DNA of 64,000 nt from Melanopsichium pennsylvanicum. Taxonomy: Eukaryota > Basidiomycota > Ustilaginomycetes > Ustilaginales. The notes under the pieces were generated by a model that searched no databases, had not been told where the DNA came from, and saw only the letters and a list, made by a program, of their open reading frames with translations. The stretch spans positions 372,001-436,000 of the forward strand of contig OAPG01000014.1 in assembly GCA_900208305.1 (NCBI GenBank). The letters are read 5' to 3'. Positions 9,391 through 19,800 of the stretch are shown here, in pieces; within the stretch, counting starts at the first letter, position 1; the number at the start of each line of letters is the position of its first letter. The position numbers were made by a program, and so were the translations under genes.

Positions 9391-12300
9391 GTTGATATCG
9401 GCATACTCGTGGTGACAGGGCGAGTGGCCGATGTGAGATGAGATTGTGAAGAGCTTTCGGGCGATGAGCACCTGCTGGTTGTTGCGTGAGCGACTAAGAG
9501 AGCTTCAAATCAGAAATTTGCGGCTAAAATCGATGGCAAGTTGGTGACAAGATTGCGGGACCGCAATGTCGCCGATGGAAACGGGGCAACTTTGTTCTCG
9601 AGTTGAACCTGATGGTGTTGAACCGCTTCAGCAGACCAAGGTTGCAGCAGCAAGGATTTGATGTCGGCGTTGCGTGCAAACAAACTCGATCAAGAGAAGG
9701 CGAAGTGAAATACGTGATGGTAATAACGATGGAGGAGATTGATGTTGCCTAGGACAGAGTGCGGGACCACTTGGTGTAGCGAAGTAGTGATGGTTGCGCG
9801 ATGGACCCTTGATGATGAAGACGAGACTAGTTGGGAAGGCGGAGAAGGTGCGAGTGGCGTGTGTAGGGCTGTCGAAGGATGGGTCACGGAAAGATGGTCG
9901 AGATGATTGCTGCCGGGTGATAGGTAAGCGCTTAGCAGAGCTTGGTTCAGAGTCTGAGAGATTTGGAACTGGTGGTCGAGACTGGAGCGCGATGAAGGGT
10001 GTGCTTGGCGAGCAACTGAAAGATCAGAGTGGAGATGGTAGAGATGCGTGCGTCACCAGCTGAGGAGAGGAGAGAGAGGGGGAAGAGGTGGAAGAGGGCG
10101 AAAAGGCGAGAAGGCGAGAAGGCGAGAGCAGATGGCAGGAGGCAGCCGAAGCCGGTTAGACGAGAAATTTGGGCCAAAAAAGTGGTGGGAGGGAAGCAGT
10201 ACTGTGCTTGGCCTGCTTAAACCGGGTAAGAAAGGGTCACTCGGAGCGGCAGGGTAGACAAAGCTTTGGGTGAGTCTTAGCCAAGAGATCTGGGTAGGCT
10301 GAGGCGGGAGAGGTAAGAATACCGGCGTCTGAGTCTCTGAGATGAGTTGTTTTGCTGTGCAGCTCAGTTCTGCAGCTCAGTTCGAAAGTAATTACGGTCT
10401 GACTGGCTGCTAGGCGGTACAGTTGACGAAGCGATCCGCAGTCTATTTGGGGGCGGTGTGCACACAGGCTTGTACACTACTGAGACTGATACTCGGTGGG
10501 TGAAATGGAAAGGTGAAGGGGAGGTAGCAGAGAGTTTCGAGTAGACAGAGTATTACAAGATGTGCTAAGCGAGAGTCGCAAATTTCGCAGTGCGTCGCAG
10601 TGGGAAGCGTAAGGCTGAGCAGTTGAAGCGCGGTAGGTCAAAGGGACGAGTATGTCAGAGAGCGGTGAGAAGGGGTGGCCCACTAGAGCTGCTGTTGTGG
10701 TAATTGTTGATTAGCTTGGTGGAGAATTGGCTGTTCGCTGAGCAAATGTGAACCGACACAATTGTGAATAAAGCTCTTGTACAGTATTATGAGCCGGGGG
10801 AGGATCAGTAGAGGTGGGTGAGGCTGATGTAGTCGAGAGGGTGTAACTGCGTCAGAGGGTATAGATTCAAGGGATCAGGGCGAATTCGCACATGAGCCGT
10901 GGTTTAGTGTTGAGGTTTGAACAAGGTACTGTATGACAGAAAGAAGAATGACAGTGTGATGCGTACTAGAGGTGGGCGCGAGTGTAACTTAGTGGAGACT
11001 CAGGTAAGCGCATGTTGCAGAAAGAACAATGCGAGGCAGCATCAGCAGCATTAGCAGCAACACAAGGCGACTTTTGACGTGGACAATTACACTCGTCCAC
11101 GCGCAACAAACTAAAGAAGGCTGAGTGTGATACATGATCGGATGCACTCACGCAAACATCTCATTGTCTGAGTTGAGCTTGCGCTTTCAATTAGGTTATT
11201 GTGAATGAATCGGTCAAGGTAAAGCAGGGATCACCCCGCTTTGAACAAGTATAATGAATGATTTCATCTGACAAATTTGATACCTCGAATTTCAGCTGCG
11301 GAGCTGTGTTGGTAAGCAAATTCAATTCTTAAGCAATCTCAATTCTTAAGCAATCTCAATTGTTTAGACGAAAAGGCACTGTGATGTCTTTGCTACGAGA
11401 CACGCGAACCGACGGATAGGAGTTGCTTAGCATAATACAAAATTCACTCTCTGGCTGAATTACTGCACTCGTGACTGCTACACCAATTTTTGCACCCGAA
11501 TACTCTGCTTAGGTAGAAGCTCTGACTAGTAAGTACAACAAGGATGATCCACAACACCCGATCGTCTTGAGTAATTGGCAGCTGGTAGGTGGCATTCACA
11601 ACACACATACCATCCTACTGCTGTCTCTGTTGACCGCAGCGAGAAAGTGTGATTGTGATTAAAAAAAAAACAAAAAGGGGAGAATCAAAAGAATGGGCCA
11701 CTCAGCGCTACAGTGTGGTAAGGTATGCCCACTTTTCGTCGCCGATGCCCGTGTCAAGGCAGTCGGCATCGAAATTGGCACTTTCTCCACCACCTTTATT
11801 CAAATCAAACAAACCTATGCGAGAAGTTAAAGTAAGCTAAGTTGAATCAAGATAATTGGTGTTTGTTAGGCGCTCTTTACTGAGCGCGCATCAGAGAGCC
11901 TTTTTCTTAGGTCAGGCAGGGCTCAGGTAAAGTGAACATTCTATATCAGCGTGGTGTCTGGCTTCGAGTGCGCTGCAGCGCATGAGCCCAAATTCGCTTC
12001 CCTGCCCCGAAACGTTCTTTTAAGACTCGTTTCCATTCATCATCAACTGCAAACCTGCATCGCTTGTCATGAGAATCAACAGCAAAAGTGTGAGAGAAAT
12101 GCACCGGGTCAATCCTCTGTGACTAATGACACTCGCCCGCCCTCGCAACGATCAACATTTGACAGCGAAGGCATTTGATTTCGCTAGTCTCGACGTGTAA
12201 CGCACGAGGACTCGTTGATCCAATGCTCTGAAAAAAAGAGGAGGTGCTGGGGCAGAGACAGTAATGTGAGGCGACGTCCGCATCCGAGACTCATTAGAGC

Positions 12301-13177
12301 GCTAACTCGGAAAGCAGAGGCAGCGAGTGCATCAGCTCAGCTTGCATCATGTTCGGTTTGGCCGCCCTGCTTGACTGGCTTGCACGCGGCAGTGTCTCAT
12401 CTCTTCTCGCTCAGCAGCCACAACTGGTCAAACAGCGCGTGCCAAGTCACAACTATCAGACCGTAAATCTGTGCCTGCCACACAGACACGGCGTTCGCCA
12501 ACAAGGAGGAAACAGAGTCAAGATTCAAACATGCAAGCCGAAGATCCAGATGCCATACATCGCATACTCAACCGATGCCGATGTTCGTCTTGTCAATCAT
12601 AGTCAAGCACCAATCTGGTCGCATACACAATATACAAGGTCTACCCACGCCCCAATCTCACACCTTGTGTTGTGAAGAGCATGCGACGACGACCGATGCC
12701 ATCAGTAAAATCGACGCCATCGAAGACCAACGCAAAACTCATGAAAGATGGCCAGCAAGCAGATCGATCAATTGATGCTGCATTATTATTACATAAGTTG
12801 GTTTCTCACTTCATAGGTGCAACCAAGTAAATTCATTTTAGCTGTGATGCGCGTGTGGATCGGTCTTTACCGTTTTGGAAAGTGCAATTTTCATACTTGT
12901 TAGAAATAAGGCTCGAACAATTTTAACCTATGGGAAAATGTAAAAAACAATTCGGATCCCGGGACTTTGGAGCTGTCACTGGACCCTGACACAAAAGCGA
13001 CTTGGTCTGAGCGTTGGAACAGAACACCGGGTCTATTCCCACCATCCCCATTCGATAGAGTGGCTCTGATGAAGCTAGGATCTGCAACGCCAGAAATTGC
13101 CAAACTGCCCCCCCCCCCCTCCCCCAAGCTGAAAAAGTTCTTGGCGGCAATTCAGACCTCCAAAGGTGATAGTCAAT
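9391..13177. promoter_or_regulatory. 3.8-kb gene-free region between the RING-LON gene and ALG14
   Basis: The two flanking genes diverge from this stretch. Only short overlapping frames exist, none with a recognisable domain; the best ATG frame is 108 codons at 12349-12675 on +, unremarkable. It contains a purine-rich patch near 10055-10130 with the unit AAGGCGAG repeated at 10103-10127, a 17-bp tandem duplication at 11324-11357, and a run of 12 C at 13108-13119 just before ALG14. It could hold long leaders, distal control elements or a non-coding RNA; I cannot tell which. Confidence 0.45.
11324..11357. repeat. 17-bp perfect tandem duplication
   Basis: AATTCTTAAGCAATCTC is present twice without a spacer (11324-11340 and 11341-11357), followed by AATTG, the start of a third unit. 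AT-rich, non-coding. Confidence 0.9.
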
Positions 13178-14129
13178 ATGGACGATGTCGCTCGGATGCT
13201 CGAGGCAGCCAAGCTTCACCTGCGCAAACCCATCAACGAGGTGCTCCCGCCGAGCCTGCTTCTGTACCTCGTTCCACCATTGCCATCCCTCCGCCTCGTC
13301 ATTACGCTTTTCATTCTCAGCTTTGGTCTGCTTATTCGAGTCTGGTACATCCTACCTTCTCGGAAGACGCGTGCATCGCCGTCTTCACCTGCCAAAACTC
13401 ATAAGAAGCGACAGGGCTTGACAGTAGCAGTCTTTCTCGGATCTGGTGGACATACAACCGAGCTACTTCAACTCCTATCTGCTCTTCCCGTAACACGATA
13501 CACACGCCGTATCTACTTTGTCTCTTCTGGTGACCAATTCTCGTTCGACAAAGCCAAGCATCTCGAACTCTTCCTCTGTTCCTCTTCCCGTACGTCGTCG
13601 GGGTCGAGGTCGAGGTCGGAAAAACCGAATGTCAAGGTGATTGAGATTCCTCGCGCGAGAAAGCTCCATCAAAGCTTTATCACAACCCCTTTATCTCTGC
13701 TCAGAAGCGCACTGTTCTGTATTGATCGTGTCGCTTTCAGACCTCTGATCAGCCGCCAAATGATCGCAGATGTGGTGCTGATGAATGGACCAGGCACTTG
13801 CGTACCTATCGTCGTCGCTGTGTATGTCTTACGAGTAAGTCACTGTTATGCCACCTCATTTCTCCTTGCTTTCCTTACATCTTTTCATTCACCGTTTCCC
13901 CTTCTCTTGCAACACTCTTGCGCAACCACAGATCCTGGGTCTCGCATCTCCAAAGCTCATCTACGTTGAATCCTTCGCGAGAGTCAAAAGTTTCTCGCTC
14001 ACAGCAAAGCTCATACGCCCTTTTGTCGATCGCTTCGTCCTACAATGGCCTCGCCATCCCTCATTAGTTGACGCAGCAACAAGGCAGAACGCAGGCAGCA
14101 ACACAGTCTTCTCCGGATGGCTCGTCTAG
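13178..14129 (+). CDS. ALG14: ALG14, membrane anchor of the UDP-GlcNAc transferase (two exons)
   Basis: Exon 1 is 13178-13834 and exon 2 is 13932-14129. The 97-nt intron has a GTAAGT donor and CACAG acceptor in phase 0, giving 284 residues. An N-terminal hydrophobic anchor lies near residues 27-52. The Rossmann-like motif GSGGHTTELL follows, then MNGPGTC and the exon-2 segment PKLIYVESFARV, all typical of Alg14. In the family, Alg14 recruits the catalytic subunit Alg13 to the cytosolic face of the ER, where the pair adds the second GlcNAc to dolichol-PP-GlcNAc in N-glycan assembly. Only the Alg14 part is present; there is no Alg13 fusion. The start is the first in-frame ATG after the C-rich leader. 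A Ser/Arg-rich insert of roughly 15 residues interrupts the domain near residue 140. The gene converges on the WW gene, with 115 bp between stop codons. Confidence 0.93.
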
Positions 14130-14244
14130 TCTTGGACGCATTCACAATCTAAGATCACGTCCAATTCCCCATAGATCCAGCACTAGAATCAAGTCGATGT
14201 GGACACATCCGAATCGTGCCAACGTCTCGAGTGATTACAGTGAC

Positions 14245-16014
14245 TCAGGAAGATGGCGCTTTCTGCGCAATTTGTCCTCTACCCCAGCGCCGTTTGTTCT
14301 GCGAGCCAGTAGAGTTGATCGCACTTGCTTTCGAACCGCTCTCTCTTGGCTGTTGTGCATTTCGATTCCTTGGCTCCTCTTTTCCTCTTCCATTTCCATC
14401 ATGGTTTCGATCATTTCCATTCGCGTTCCTGCCATCATTGCTGCTTCCTTTGCCAAGTGTTGCCGCTTCCTTGGCTGCTTTCGAGCCCGCTCCATTTGCT
14501 GCTGCCTTTTCCACTTTCCTGGTGTCACCACTATGCTGCGTAGATCGCTGATCGTTGTTCCGTTCATGTTCACGTTCACGATCGCTGTTGCCGCGCCCAC
14601 GATCGTCCCTCCTTTCATCGCGGCGCCTGTCACTTGCTCCCGGTGCAGCATCTCGCTCGCGATCACGAGTTTCGCGTCGGTCGCTCCACCGCGCTTCCTC
14701 AGCATACCGCGATGCGCCTCTGTCTCGGTCACGTCCCATGTTTCCTCCTGGACGCCATGAGTCTGCGGTGCGCATGTCCCGCGGTGCGTCGTCTGACCAG
14801 CTCGAAGCGCTTCGTGACGTACCTTCCTTGCCACCACGGTCGTCGCGGTCATTGTTGGTTCGCTGTCGCTTGGCATTTCCTGCGGCAGCTCGGTCGGCTC
14901 CATCAGAGGCGCTCTTGGCACTCGCTTCAGATTTTGGTGGTTGATTGGAAGCAGCGTCGTCCCGGCCTTTTCCGTTCTCCTGCCGTGCGGCGTTGTTGCC
15001 TCGCTTGCGCTTACCATCCCCTTGTCGCTGTTGCGATGGCGCATTTCCGCTTTTAATTGGGCGCTGGTTGCTCTTCTGGCTGTTTTGCTGCTTGGTGTCT
15101 GATCCTTCCACCGATTTGGACGGCTCAGAGCTTCTCTGTGCGGCTCCTTTGATACTCAGACCGTGCTGTTCATTCTTTTCTCCGTCTGTCTTCGCCATCG
15201 CTGAAACTCCTTGCTTCTTCCCGCCATCGGCACTATCCTGCTTCGGTCTCCTCGCTGCAGCTTGCCCGTGCTCTCCAAGTTCACCCGGACCCTTTCGTCC
15301 AGCTTGCGACACACCCTCTTTCTTGGCAGCGGCCTCGGCAGCAGCCTTAGCAGCGTCTCTGGCCTTCTTGCTCTTCTTCTGTTTCTTCTTCTTCCCACCC
15401 GCACCTCCTGCACCCGCATTGCTGGGCTGAGTCTTATATGCTGAATCCCTGGAAACGATTGGCCTGCTCCAAGAACTTTCGCCCGTACTCTCGTTGTAGT
15501 AGTACACGTCGCCATTGCCACTGCGAGATCTGATCGGGATCCAACCTGGCGGTAGAGGAGCATCGCGAGTGTCACGATCGCGCGTATTGTCGTTCTGTCG
15601 GTCTCGGTGGTTGGACTCATTGCGCTTGGCCTTTCCGTCCGAAGCGGACGACGTTGCATTCCGATCGGAGTGTGTCCGAGCATCTTGAAACGCTTGCGCA
15701 TCATCTTTGTCTGTATCTTCTGGTGGCGTAGCGCCTTTCGTGACGCGCTCTTCCCCTGCTGCGTCGTTCGAGCTACTGTTCTCCTCGGCTGCAGGAATGG
15801 GAGTGTGCTCCAAGGCATCTTTGGCGACATCTCTCTTCCCAGTGATATCAGCAGATGCAGGACTTTCCGCAATGGGTTTAGCTTCTTGTGTCGTCACTGC
15901 TGGAGTCGCCTCGTCCTGATCAAGCGATTGGCTGGCCTCATCCTGTGCGGCAACGAGTGGAACACTGAGCTCCTCCTCTCCATAATCGATTGCCTCTTCC
16001 TCCTCAAGCATCAT
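14245..16014 (-). CDS. WW-domain protein with RD/RE-rich C-terminus
   Basis: About 589 residues from the ATG pair at 16009-16014. The frame is open upstream only through a GTG, and a TTATACAG acceptor-like site sits just before the ATG, so a 5' leader intron or a further upstream exon is plausible. The N-terminus is acidic (AIDYGEEE). One WW domain lies near residues 153-186: it begins LPPGW, has the YYYN aromatic core and ends with the second conserved Trp in SSWSRP. A Lys/Ala-rich stretch follows, then about 200 residues rich in Arg-Asp and Arg-Glu, and a C-terminus ending in KRRWGRGQIAQKAPSS. WW plus RD/RE composition is common among nuclear pre-mRNA processing factors that bind proline-rich partners, so a splicing or transcription role is a reasonable inference. 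No ortholog name can be assigned. Confidence 0.85.
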   Translation of the reverse strand: MMLEEEEAIDYGEEELSVPLVAAQDEASQSLDQDEATPAVTTQEAKPIAESPASADITGKRDVAKDALEHTPIPAAEENSSSNDAAGEERVTKGATPPEDTDKDDAQAFQDARTHSDRNATSSASDGKAKRNESNHRDRQNDNTRDRDTRDAPLPPGWIPIRSRSGNGDVYYYNESTGESSWSRPIVSRDSAYKTQPSNAGAGGAGGKKKKQKKSKKARDAAKAAAEAAAKKEGVSQAGRKGPGELGEHGQAAARRPKQDSADGGKKQGVSAMAKTDGEKNEQHGLSIKGAAQRSSEPSKSVEGSDTKQQNSQKSNQRPIKSGNAPSQQRQGDGKRKRGNNAARQENGKGRDDAASNQPPKSEASAKSASDGADRAAAGNAKRQRTNNDRDDRGGKEGTSRSASSWSDDAPRDMRTADSWRPGGNMGRDRDRGASRYAEEARWSDRRETRDRERDAAPGASDRRRDERRDDRGRGNSDREREHERNNDQRSTQHSGDTRKVEKAAANGAGSKAAKEAATLGKGSSNDGRNANGNDRNHDGNGRGKEEPRNRNAQQPRESGSKASAINSTGSQNKRRWGRGQIAQKAPSS

Positions 16015-16140
16015 CTGTCCTTTCTGTATAAACTTAAAATCAAAGTTTGGGAGTGAGGTATGGTCACCGGAGGCGAAGCCTTGTTCCTCAAGTGGTATCC
16101 TTACTCGCACAAGGTGTGGCGCTGATCCGAGGTCTCCTCT

Positions 16141-16181
16141 TGTGTGTGTCTGTGGGTGTGTGTCTGTGGGTGTGTGTCTGT
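16141..16181. repeat. TG-rich minisatellite, unit about 14 bp
   Basis: The unit GGGTGTGTGTCTGT is repeated nearly three times. It lies about 130 bp upstream of the WW gene ATG. Confidence 0.8.
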
Positions 16182-16507
16182 CGCAGAATCAAAAGAGATT
16201 CTGGTGCTGTTTGATAATATCGTAAGTGAGACAAAGAATGAAAGTGGATGTAACAAAGTATGAAAGTAAGAGCCGAGATTGACAAACAAGCTTTGTGTGA
16301 GTGAGATGGTTAAAACCAAATGTCGAATTAATAAGTTAGCGTCGAAGACCCTTTCCGGAACCAAAAATAGCGGCAAATAATCCAAGGCGTGCGGCGTGAC
16401 AGAGGAGCCAACTTCAGCTGCACTCTGCGTTGGGTCGAGACGCGTCGAGCTTAGTTTGGAAATTGGCTCTTTTCTTCTTCACTTTCGCTGGCTGCCTTCT
16501 TCTGCCA

Positions 16508-16509
<2 letters not shown>

Positions 16510-16549
<40 letters not shown>
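16510..16549. repeat. homopolymer of 40 T
   Basis: Forty consecutive T on the plus strand, about 340 bp upstream of the CFT1 ATG and 495 bp upstream of the WW ATG. Poly(dA:dT) tracts of this kind exclude nucleosomes in fungal promoters. The exact length may be affected by sequencing error. Confidence 0.9.
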
Positions 16550-16550
<1 letters not shown>

Positions 16551-16888
16551 GCTTTCTCTCTCTGTCTCTTTCTCTCTCTCTTCGTTGCTCTCTGTCAATT
16601 TGAGAGGTCTCGGAAGTCGGAGACTGGTGTTGAGTTGATGGTCGTGCGCTTTGCCCGTTTTGTTCAATATTTCAATCTTGCCTCTGTCACGTTCGTCGAC
16701 CTTGCACAACCTCGCAGCCTCTTAAGTTACCTTCATCACGGCTTCAGAATCGCCTCTGAATAATTTCGACTCCCCTTCCGAATAGCTTGAGACAAGCCGC
16801 AGCGACCAGACTAGCTTAAATCGACGTGCAACTTTCCGAGGCTTGCCTGCCCCGCGAGCGCAACGAGCTAGAGCCATCTGTAGCAAGA

Positions 16889-19800
16889 ATGGCAAGCGGA
16901 TATCATTATCAAGAACTTGCCCCCGGTGGTTGCAGTCTTGCTGTGTTCCTGAAACTTCACTATCATTCTCCCATCCCTTCGGAATCCCAACAATTATACC
17001 TTCATCGTGGTCAACTGCAAACACAACTCGTCACTGCACGCGATGACCTGCTCACCATATATGACGTCTATGAGCGCCCAACGTCTTCGCTATCTGCACA
17101 CACATCAACATCCTCGATTACGAATTCCAGCACGAGCCACAAGCTTGTGATATCCCGCAAGCACAATCTCTTTGGCATCGTGACCGGCCTCCAACGCATT
17201 CAAACCTTATCGTCGGACACAGACCACCGGGATCGACTTCTAGTATCTTTCGCTGATGCCAAAATCGCCCTCCTCGAATGGAACGATGCCACAGACGACC
17301 TAGAAACCGTGTCTATACACACCTATGAAAGAGCTCCCCAACTGCTCAATGGAACACCGCATCTGTTTCAGCCGAATCTCAGTGTCGATCCGTTGAGCCG
17401 GTGTGCTGCACTTCTTCTGCCACACGATGCACTGGCTATTCTACCCTTCTACAGGGATGCAGCCGAATTCGATCTTGATAAAGATTTCCACTTGGACAAT
17501 CTGGCTCAAGATGATGCGGCGGCCGTGGCAGCAGCCAAAGACATGGAAAGTTTACCATATTCCCCGAGCTTCGTGCTCACCATGCCGGAAGTTGATGCTA
17601 AGATTCGCAACCTCAAAGACTTTTGCTTCCTTCCGGGTTTCCAAAAGCCTACTGTAGCCGTCTTGTTCCAATATTCGCCTACTTGGACTGGACTGTTGGC
17701 AGAGAGAAAGGACACCTACTCGGTCTTTCTTTTCACCCTTGACCTTAGCGCCTCGCTCGACGGCATGACACTCGACAACAACAACGGCACCACTCGATCG
17801 TTGCATCCTGTAGTGACAACCAGCTCTCCTCTTCCCCTGGATTGCTTATACATGATTCCATGCCCTCAGACCCTCGGTGGAGTCCTCGTCGTCTGCATGT
17901 CTTCCATCCTCCACGTGGATCAGAGTGGCAGAGTTGTAGTTACCGCGCTCAACAGCTGGTTCAAGAGCGTTTCGAGCATCGAACCCGAGTCAGTGTTGGA
18001 GCTGCAAGGCTTAGACGATTTGCAGGGCTCGCAGATTGTGTTCACGTCTGAAACCGAAGGACTCCTCACGCTGGTGAGTGGCGATCTTTACCGAGTCGTT
18101 TGCCAGATGGATGGTCGAAGTGTGGAAGGGATGCGCTTGGAGCGCATGAATGAGTCCTTTTCTGCCTCTGAGGAGTTGAAGGCAGCCACGGGCTCACCGA
18201 GCTCATGTCTCGCCATCGCTCCACAGAATAACCACTCAAGTGCCAATGGTGGTAGCTTGGCTTACCTCTTCAATGCGTCGACGGCGGGAGATTCTACACT
18301 GTACAATCTGGTTCCGGTCAGAAAGCCACTCACTTCTTCGCAGGAAGAAGATGCGTCGGCAAAACCCGAACCGACTTCGACTGCTCATGACATGGACCTT
18401 GACCTCGACGACGATCTCTACGGTACCTCTGACGCTCTCACCACTAACAATGCCAAGACCAACGGTAGTAGCAAACACGAGACCATCCTCACTGTTCGAA
18501 AGGTCGACACCGTCCGCTCGCATGGCGGACTTCACAGTGTAGCGCGACGAAAGCTGACCGAGGAGGAATCGGGAAGCTTCAAGAGGCACGAATTGGTAGC
18601 CGCCTGCGGAAGTGGGAATCAAGCTGGGATCGTTTATTTGGATCCTCGATTCGTGCCACAGCACCGCACTGTCCTCGTCTCGGAAGCAGGAACCGAGACA
18701 CCGAGCTTTTCGAAGGTCTTCACTCTGAATAAAGAGTCGAATGGGAGGATCAGGATGATTGGCTCTCGTTCCAACGAGGACTTATCGATGGCGTTCACAG
18801 CTCCCGGAGAGGTCAGCACGGTTCCAAGCCAGAAACAAGGTACTTGGACAGACTCTGTCGAGCTATCGGGAGCTACACTGTGCGCTGGCTTGCTGCTGGG
18901 TGGAGATTGTGTGGCACGCATCACGAGCAACAGTGTGCAAGTGTTGTCCCTCGACACAACGGAAGTGGTGCACGAGACCAAGCTTGAAAGCAGAATCCAG
19001 CACGCAAGCCTGGATGCGTCTCAATACGCAGTCATCCACACTTGGGATTCGGAAACGCTGATCTTCAACTTTGATGCATCAAAGCGAGAATTTGAGACGG
19101 TAGATACGAGTGCCATACTCACTGGACCCATTATCTCGGCAAATATCTTTAGAGATACTTTCCACAACCTGAGTCCAGCTCTGGGATCAAAATTCAAGGA
19201 AGCAGTGGTGGAGTCTGGTGCAGACGCGGCCGCTGCGCAAAGCAGGGCGATTTTCGGTTCTTACTCGAATGACGACGAAGAACAGATAGATTACGGCGAG
19301 GATGACGATGATCAATCGATGGTCGCACCAACGAATGGCAACCACATCAATGGCTCGAACACCACAACAGCAGCCGTCGAAGCGGCTCCTGCATACGTCT
19401 TCACGCTAGACTTGGACTCTACAGCCCGCATCTTTTCGCTTCCCAACCTGGAGCTGGTCTGGCAAAACTTCTCAGTGGCTGCACAGCCTCAACGTCTCCG
19501 TTACGAATCTCAAGGACATACTGAGCTCGCGCCGGAACAAGTGGCCACCATCTCGACCGCAGTCGCTTGTCATTTGGGAGATATGATTTGCCTTGTCAGC
19601 GTGACTAGCGATAATTTCCTAACAGTTTACAAGGCGAATGCGTTCGGGCATGCTGATGAAAAACTCAAGACAGCAGGAGAGGGAATGCAGGCGTTGACGT
19701 TCAACAAGCTATTTGTGCAACTTTTGGCTGTACCTGCGGCTCGTGCTTTTGATAGCAGTGCGAATGGGTTCAAGACCGGGGCGGTGCAATTGGAGCCATT

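Larger units (their letters stand above)
16015..16888. promoter_or_regulatory. divergent promoter region between the WW gene and CFT1
   Basis: The WW gene reads left and CFT1 reads right from this 874-bp interval. It holds a TG-rich minisatellite at 16141-16181 (probably in the WW leader or a leader intron) and an uninterrupted T40 at 16510-16549, followed by a CT-rich stretch upstream of CFT1. No gene is seen. Confidence 0.6.

Noticed and set aside
13108..13125. C12-T-C5 run before ALG14 as a possible G-quadruplex element
   Set aside because: A single homopolymer run without the spaced G-tracts usually needed; could also be affected by sequencing error.
14235..16056. Several open frames of 130-270 codons overlapping the WW gene in other frames
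   Set aside because: The WW-domain frame explains the region; the others are by-products of its Arg/Asp/Glu-rich composition.
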